Shown here: positions 59,201-64,000 of the stretch, in pieces
Numbering within the stretch: position 1 is the first letter of the stretch
Layout: every line of letters begins with the position of its first letter
From: Holothuria scabra
Taxonomy: Eukaryota > Echinodermata > Holothuroidea > Aspidochirotida > Holothuriidae
Direction: 5' to 3'
DNA: 64,000 nucleotides
Assembly (NCBI GenBank): GCA_037179385.1
Contig: CM074187.1
Location: 46,906,879-46,970,878 of the forward strand
Notes under the pieces: model-generated
What the model was told of the DNA's origin: nothing
The model's input: only the letters and a program-made list of their open reading frames with translations
Database searches by the model: none
Position numbers and translations under genes: made by a program

Positions 59201-60264
59201 CTATATTCCTGTATTCGTAGACCAAAGAATGTCTTCGACCAAGTTTATGTTAATATGATTGTAGGTTAATCATGTTCTAACACATATTATTCTCAAACTA
59301 TTACCAAAATTTCTCGCGCTTCATACCCTACCTACACATAACCTCTGTCATTTACCCCTTAAAACAGTCTTCCGGGGCTCCTTAGAAGATTAAGACCAGA
59401 AGACCAAGAGTTTCCGGTGGCTTTGCTCCCTGGAACCCCACCGGGGTTTTCCCCCTGAACTAACCTGTTAAAAGCTTCGACGTGCACGAAAGGGTGCACA
59501 CTGTCGGATTTGACGTAATTCATCCCAGCCATCCTCCCAAAGTTGAAAAAAAAACTACCGCTCTGCTCGGGGGGGGGGGGGCAGTTTAGTATTGTTAAGT
59601 CCCCCAATACCGAGGAGAAAAAACTTTTTTCATTCCACGGCTAAATTGTACTCAATTTCTATCAATTTTCATGGCAGAAATTTCTTTCATTTCATATGCT
59701 AGAGTGCACCAAATTGCATTTCAGGGTCTTCGAAAATGAAAAAATTTCATAACCCTTCCCCAGACCGGCGACTCACTTCCAACTCCCCTTTGGAAAAATC
59801 GTGGATCCGCCCCTGCTGAGCTTCGTGTTCAGCTAGTTTGAGAGTAACAATCAGTGAAGAACTAAGCCGTAAAACTCCAACTAACTACAACATTATACAT
59901 GTCCACTTAGGTGTCGTGACATGGAGACTCTTTAAAAGTTATCCATCAACTAAAGGTTGTTACGATTTTTTGTGTTCCGGCTTTTAGGTTCACGACTGTT
60001 TAGAATTATTGCTGTGAAATTAATTTATTGCTGCAATAAAAATTAACTTAAGTATTACAAATGCTGTTAAATATTGTATCTGGAGTGGAATTCAATTGGT
60101 CCTTAAGTGAACGATATTTAAAAAAGGGGCTATGTCCGACTCGAAGATAGCAACCAACAGTCATAAAATCCATGTATTGCAACTTCAATAAATATTTGAG
60201 ATACATGCGAACTCAATCCGGGAAATTTGAAAGATATTCATAAATGAAAAACACTAGAAAAACA
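56232..60264. other. intergenic between TEX9 and the LRR gene
   Basis: Divergently flanked: TEX9 reads left and the LRR gene reads right. No ORF here shows a domain; 56778-57026 and 57797-58233 were inspected. A G-run lies at 59570-59581. Regulatory sequence for both genes probably lies here but no specific site beyond the LRR core promoter was recognised. Confidence 0.45.
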
Positions 60265-60265
60265 G

Positions 60266-60300
60266 ATAAAAACATCTTAACCGTCGAAGTAGTTTCAGTT
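60266..60300 (+). promoter_or_regulatory. TATA/Inr core promoter of the LRR gene
   Basis: A TATA-like ATAAAAA at 60266-60272 precedes TCAGTT (A at 60297), which fits the metazoan initiator, by 30 bp. The ATG follows 16 nt later, implying a very short 5' UTR if this is the start site. Confidence 0.45.
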
Positions 60301-60312
60301 AGAAAAGCCAAA

Positions 60313-60397
60313 ATGTTCAGATTTTGTTCACTTTTAATTTTCCTCGCTGGTGGAGGTTTAGTAATCGAATGCTTGTCTGAAGACAGGACCAAATATG
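60313..60397 (+). CDS. LRR gene exon 1, signal peptide
   Basis: ATG at 60313 (context AAAATGT), 28 codons plus one base, donor G/gtgagt. Hydrophobic core LLIFLAGGGLVI then CLSEDRTKY. The phase 1 end matches exon 2. Confidence 0.75.
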
Positions 60398-63313
60398 GTG
60401 AGTTTGAAATTATCTTTTAAAGGCCAATTTTTCTAACATGGAAAATATAGACGAATTTGATCAGCGCTTGTGCCTAGTGACTGTAGGCAGTCAATAGTGG
60501 GGTCCATCAGCCTTGAATCGTCTTCATTTATTGTCAAAATGTAATTTGGAACCTCATATACAGTTAAATTGAGGGAATCAAGAGACATTTCGGTGTACAG
60601 CCATCCATGATACAGCGAGACAAGGAAATTGAAAGATTAAAAGGTGATGGACGCCAGTTATGGCCGACTAAAATAAAACCACCACTTTCTGTCCGGATTC
60701 TTCTGTATGCTCTTGTGAATGATTGGTATTTTATATGAGTTATGTTTTGAGTGTAAGTGTGTGTGTAAGGGGGGGGGGGGTGATCTGCTAAGTTGGTGAG
60801 TGGGTGGGGTGGCAGATTATCCAGCCCGACAGGAATATTGAAGGGGTACCACGGTGATTCATTCTTAAAGGTCCACTTATCTGCTAAATGATGTAAAAGA
60901 CCTTACATTGAAGTTCTAAGGAATATCAAAGGAGTTTGGCAATGTTTTGTATTTAAGTAGTAAATAACGACAAAAAGTTTCTAAATATGACAGGGTAACA
61001 ATCAATCACTATATGCTTTCGACTCAGACCCGAGAGAACACGTTTTTATGTAAAGATAACGTCTAAATGTATACTTATAAGATAACATGTCAAACCTAAA
61101 GGCTGCAAGCTAGGCTTGTCTCAGCTAGACTGCAGCTGCATCGGCTTGGCTGCAGCTGCCTCAGCCAAACTTCGTGGCTTCACACAATACAAAAACAGTG
61201 TTAAGCAGGTCGGTAATTGTGATATGAAAAAAGAACGACCACGACTGCATGTGCTGCAGCTTGGCTATTTTACATAGTGCTGTTATAATTAGTCAAAAGT
61301 TTACAATTGATAGATAGCACCCCTTTGTATTTAAGTCAAGTATGTTTACAGAGTCATTTCTAGACGGGGAGGATTAGTTAGGTAGTTAGTTAGATGGAGT
61401 TTACGGCCCATTTTCCAACCTATTGGTTCAAGTCGAGTCGGCCACCGCCCTTTCCAATTGTGACCCACTGGTTTGTTTTCCATACTCCATTGCTTATGCG
61501 GAGCATCACGCACAACGACAGTGGATCCCATGTTTTAAGTCTTTGGTATGACTCGACCTGGGAATCAAACCCGGGCCTTCCGAAGGGGAGGGAACACCGA
61601 AAACCCCTTTGAGGGGGCGCATGACAACCGGTCCTCTCTTCCTTATTTCACTGTTTGGCTAGACAACAATTTCCTGTTGGGCGTTGTATTACATAATCAA
61701 AAAATAAAATAAAAAAAGGCAGGCCGGTGGGGTTGACTTGAAATATTGAATAATAAAGAATGTGTCCATCACCCATTTCAAAATCCTCCCCTCTAGTGGC
61801 ACTTTGCAATTATTAGGGGTGCTGAACACGCTTAAAGTCCCCTTCCCCTTCAACCTTTTCATCAGAGTGAACCCCAAGCCTAGCCTCCCTCCCTTCCACT
61901 GCCACTGGAAGTGAAATTAGGGACGGATTCTAACTTGAAACTGAATATTCACTTTAAAAGAGGGTGAATGTCTCTTGTATGTTCGGCTTAAATTAGGCCT
62001 ACCTAATTTTACTCTTCTAGATTGCGTTTACACCAACAGGATAAAAAATGACAAATTGAAAAACTCGAAGTTACAAAAACCGCCTATTTCGATTCTACCC
62101 ACAGATGTCGATGCGTGCGGTGAATCAGGAGTTTGCGATTGCTCGGAGGTCGGAGTTGTTAACTGTAGCGATCGGAACTTATTTGCATTGCCCAAAAATA
62201 TACCAAGAAATATATCTAAACTGCAAGTTCTTTCCATTTCTTTTCTCCAAAACTGAATAAGAGCTTTTTTCTTTCCCATTACTCGTCAAGTCAAGAGGTT
62301 GCTATAGCAACCAACGCCCCGTAAGGGATAAAACTCGATATGTATTTTACATATCAGACTTCTATTATGTTAAATGCACCCATGAAATTATGGGTGTATA
62401 AACAATAGAATGGTGAAGCCATTCCTATTGTTTATATTCCCAGTTCCCATAATTTCTTGGGTGCATTTGGCAATGGCTGAAGTCTGCTATTAGGCTTGTT
62501 GGCTTTTTAAATTGACTATTGCTTTTTTAAACGGTTTGGTTTTCTTTCCATCACGATTTGCTCCTAAGACTGCATATTTTATTCAAGGAAAATATGGACA
62601 AGAGGTAAGAAAATGTGGTGAAACGAAAGTATGATTCTTCTGCTCAACTTCAAAAACCCTACACTTGTTCCCTTTCTAAAGTACATATAAACAAATATCG
62701 CAGTTAATTGCAAGTTTGAATTTTTCAAATATTTCACTAAATTTTAATGTAAGGACAGTCAAATATATAATAAAAATCACTTTTTAGACTCATCCTCAAG
62801 GAAAGCAGTCTTAAAAACGTACAGCCTTAGTCAAGAACAGCTTTCTATATGCCTTTGGTTTTATTAATGTTCTGTCCTTTAACGTACACTAGCTCCTTGT
62901 ACCATGACGTTTATAAGGCAGCAATGTCACGTGACCGTGCATGCATGTCTCTTATCATATACCAAGTAGAATTTTGGAATAAATTATGCTCCTATTAAGT
63001 CACTGACAGTTGTATGAGATGAACAGTTATGCTCTTCTTTTCAGGTTGTTGGAGAACAACCACATAAGTGACATTCCACACATGTTTATGACCAAATTCA
63101 CCCGTCTGTATACCCTGTAAGTTATTTACAATTAATCTTCGTTTAAATGGGCGATTTGAAATCTTCCTTCTTCCTCGCTTTTATATCAGCCGTATCATTC
63201 TTGACGTTCAGTTTTTAATATATCTTTCTTCTCTGATTTTTTCATTAAAACAGGTTTATTGATTCAAATGACATAAAACATTCGTTCCAGCTACCAAGAA
63301 GTCTGAGGACATT
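60313..63313 (+). CDS. leucine-rich-repeat secreted/receptor protein, 5' part, 4 exons
   Basis: Exons 60313-60397, 62105-62222, 63045-63116 and 63254-63313 join in phase (335 nt, incomplete at the right edge). Residues 1-20 form a signal peptide (MFRFCSLLIFLAGGGLVIEC). The second exon is an LRRNT cap with cysteines spaced C-x5-C-x-C-x8-C, then LFALPKNIPRNISKL. The third and fourth exons are single LRRs (LLENNHISDIPHMFMTKF, then FIDSNDIKHSFQLPRSLRTL). One LRR per exon with phase-2 borders is typical of LGR/relaxin-type receptor genes and other LRR receptors, so a receptor is plausible. No LDLa module or 7TM region is in view, so the subfamily is left open. The protein would act at the cell surface or outside. 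Confidence 0.8.
60478..60700. repeat. dispersed repeat R3, copy 2
   Basis: Matches 27885-28095 in the same orientation (GTGGGGTCCATCAGCCTT, AAAAGGTGATGGACGCCAGT). It lies in the first intron of the LRR gene. Confidence 0.75.
61380..61615 (-). repeat. tRNA-derived SINE, third near-full copy
   Basis: TTAGTTAGATGGAGTTTACG, CCTATTGGTTCAAGTCGAG, TGACTCGACCTGGGAATCAA then ACCCGGGCCTTCCG follow the order of the 39833 copy. The tRNA-like head is degraded after 61590. ORFs over it are by-products. Confidence 0.75.
62105..62222 (+). CDS. LRR gene exon 2, LRRNT cap
   Basis: Acceptor ctacccacag; first codon split (G/AT). 118 nt with C-x5-C-x-C cysteine pattern and LPKNIP. It ends at CT/gcaagt, a GC donor; the in-phase join to exon 3 gives ISKLLLENN. 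Confidence 0.8.
62372..62468. repeat. 97-bp foldback in the LRR gene GC-AG intron
   Basis: AAATGCACCCA-TGAAATTATGGG pairs with CCCATAATTTCTTGGGTGCATTT, and AACAATAG-AATGG pairs with CCATTCCTATTGTT inside. An outer pair CAGACTTC/GAAGTCTG extends it. Probably a small MITE. Confidence 0.8.
63045..63116 (+). CDS. LRR gene exon 3, one 24-residue LRR
   Basis: 72 nt, acceptor tttcag, donor gtaagt, phase 2 to 2. LLENNHISDIPHMFMTKFTR fits the LxxNxIxxIPxxxF repeat. Confidence 0.88.
63254..63313 (+). CDS. LRR gene exon 4, short 20-residue LRR
   Basis: 60 nt, acceptor aaacag, donor gtgagc, phase 2 to 2. FIDSNDIKHSFQLPRSLRTL is four residues shorter than the previous repeat but keeps N and I positions. 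Confidence 0.8.
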
Positions 63314-64000
63314 GTGAGCCATTTTCATATTTATTAACACTCTCTTTCGCTGCATTATCCTTTCGGGCGGCCTGCCCGGAGGACATGCCCTCCAATATTT
63401 GAGAAATCATCCACTGACTTTGATTTGAGTTCGCAAGTAATTATTTAATGATGTCACCCCCCTCCTCATTGAGAACAAATCACCGCCTTTGTACATCCTC
63501 GCCCTAAATCTATGGATACTGCTAAGTTTATGTTAAGCTTTGTGTCTGCAACATACATATTCTTCTTATTTTGGGGGGGGGGGGGTGGATTTGGGGGCAT
63601 TTTCTCAAATTTTTGAGCATTGTTTCATATTTAAACAAACATGCAACGATTTGCTGGCTAAGTTTTGATGGTAAATGAAGGCTGTCGAATGTTGGATGAC
63701 AAAGTTACATTTTTTTGAAAACTTGAAATGAACAAACAGAGCTTCATTGTTAGTAACATTGCGCCAATTCGGCAAAAAGTGGGCTCCGTGTATTTTGGGA
63801 AATGGGTTAACCATACAGATTCTTCGTTTCTTTGCTAAAATTAGCAGTGCAATCGTTTGGTCTCTGTAGGCTACAACTTAAAAAACACAACAGTGTACTT
63901 CACTACTTCAAGTTGAAGTCACTTCCCTTTTCCTTTTTATTTGCCTCTTCTGAATGGTCTTTTCTGACCAGGAGCCTGCTTTAGAAATATTCGATCTATG
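63314..64000. other. LRR gene intron to window edge
   Basis: Contains a G-run at 63571-63586 and ordinary AT-rich sequence. No convincing further LRR exon was found, although the gene must continue to the right. Confidence 0.5.

Noticed and set aside
59359..59607. 82-codon minus-strand ORF, Gly/Ser-rich end
   Set aside because: No recognisable domain and it includes a poly-C/G tract; no splice or promoter support.
61394..61612. 72-codon plus-strand ORF in the LRR gene intron
   Set aside because: It lies entirely in a SINE copy and matches the same frame in other SINE copies.
60398..62104. LDLa module exon expected if the LRR gene were a relaxin-type receptor
   Set aside because: No phase-1 exon with the six-cysteine, DGSDE-type pattern was found, so the subfamily was not assigned.
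63868..63930. Possible further LRR exon after acceptor ctctgtag
   Set aside because: The phase would fit, but the peptide LQLKKHNSVLHYF does not follow the LxxNxI spacing and no good donor follows.

Overview
The window is eukaryotic nuclear DNA: AT-rich, with long introns, GT-AG splice sites and dense short transposon-derived repeats. The two recognisable genes (AGMO and TEX9) are animal genes. The repeat content and the divergence from the vertebrate proteins suggest a marine invertebrate, perhaps an echinoderm. That placement is inference and is not proven by any single feature.

Layout. (1) About 1.0-22.8 kb, minus strand: the 5' two thirds of an alkylglycerol monooxygenase gene (AGMO/TMEM195). 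Eight coding exons join in phase into 273 codons that contain all three histidine clusters of the di-iron centre. The remaining C-terminal exons lie beyond position 1. (2) About 22.9-32.35 kb: mainly intergenic and repeat-rich. It holds one plausible plus-strand core promoter (two CRE-like sites and a TATA-like box near 26.19 kb) followed by a short ORF with a secretory-type N-terminus. (3) 32.4-55.7 kb, minus strand: a complete TEX9 gene of 11 coding exons and 418 codons, reconstructed exon by exon with consistent phases. It encodes a mostly coiled-coil protein. The last exon has been tandemly duplicated just past the stop codon. (4) About 55.7-60.26 kb: intergenic, with short palindromes near the TEX9 start. 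(5) 60.27-64 kb, plus strand: the 5' end of a secreted or membrane leucine-rich-repeat gene. It has a TATA/Inr promoter, a signal peptide exon, an LRRNT exon ending at a GC donor, and two LRR exons. The gene runs off the right edge.

The introns and intergenic DNA are a patchwork of non-autonomous elements. Several have termini and target-site duplications that can be read by eye. They include two 250-bp tRNA-like SINE copies with 12-13-bp duplications, a solo LTR with a GGTG duplication, two TTAA-flanked piggyBac-like MITEs, and a pair of 394/395-bp elements with 6-bp duplications. There is also a hAT-like element with an 8-bp duplication that carries a telomere-like minisatellite, and a 905-bp long-TIR element that retains a helix-turn-helix exon of a probable transposase. 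A 361-bp nearly pure GGA tract sits in an AGMO intron.

The three genes have no evident shared pathway: AGMO is ether-lipid catabolism, TEX9 is a cilium/testis-associated coiled-coil protein, and the LRR gene is probably a receptor or adhesion protein. No rRNA, functional tRNA, CRISPR or bacterial-type features were seen. All intron boundaries are predictions from reading the sequence and lack transcript evidence.
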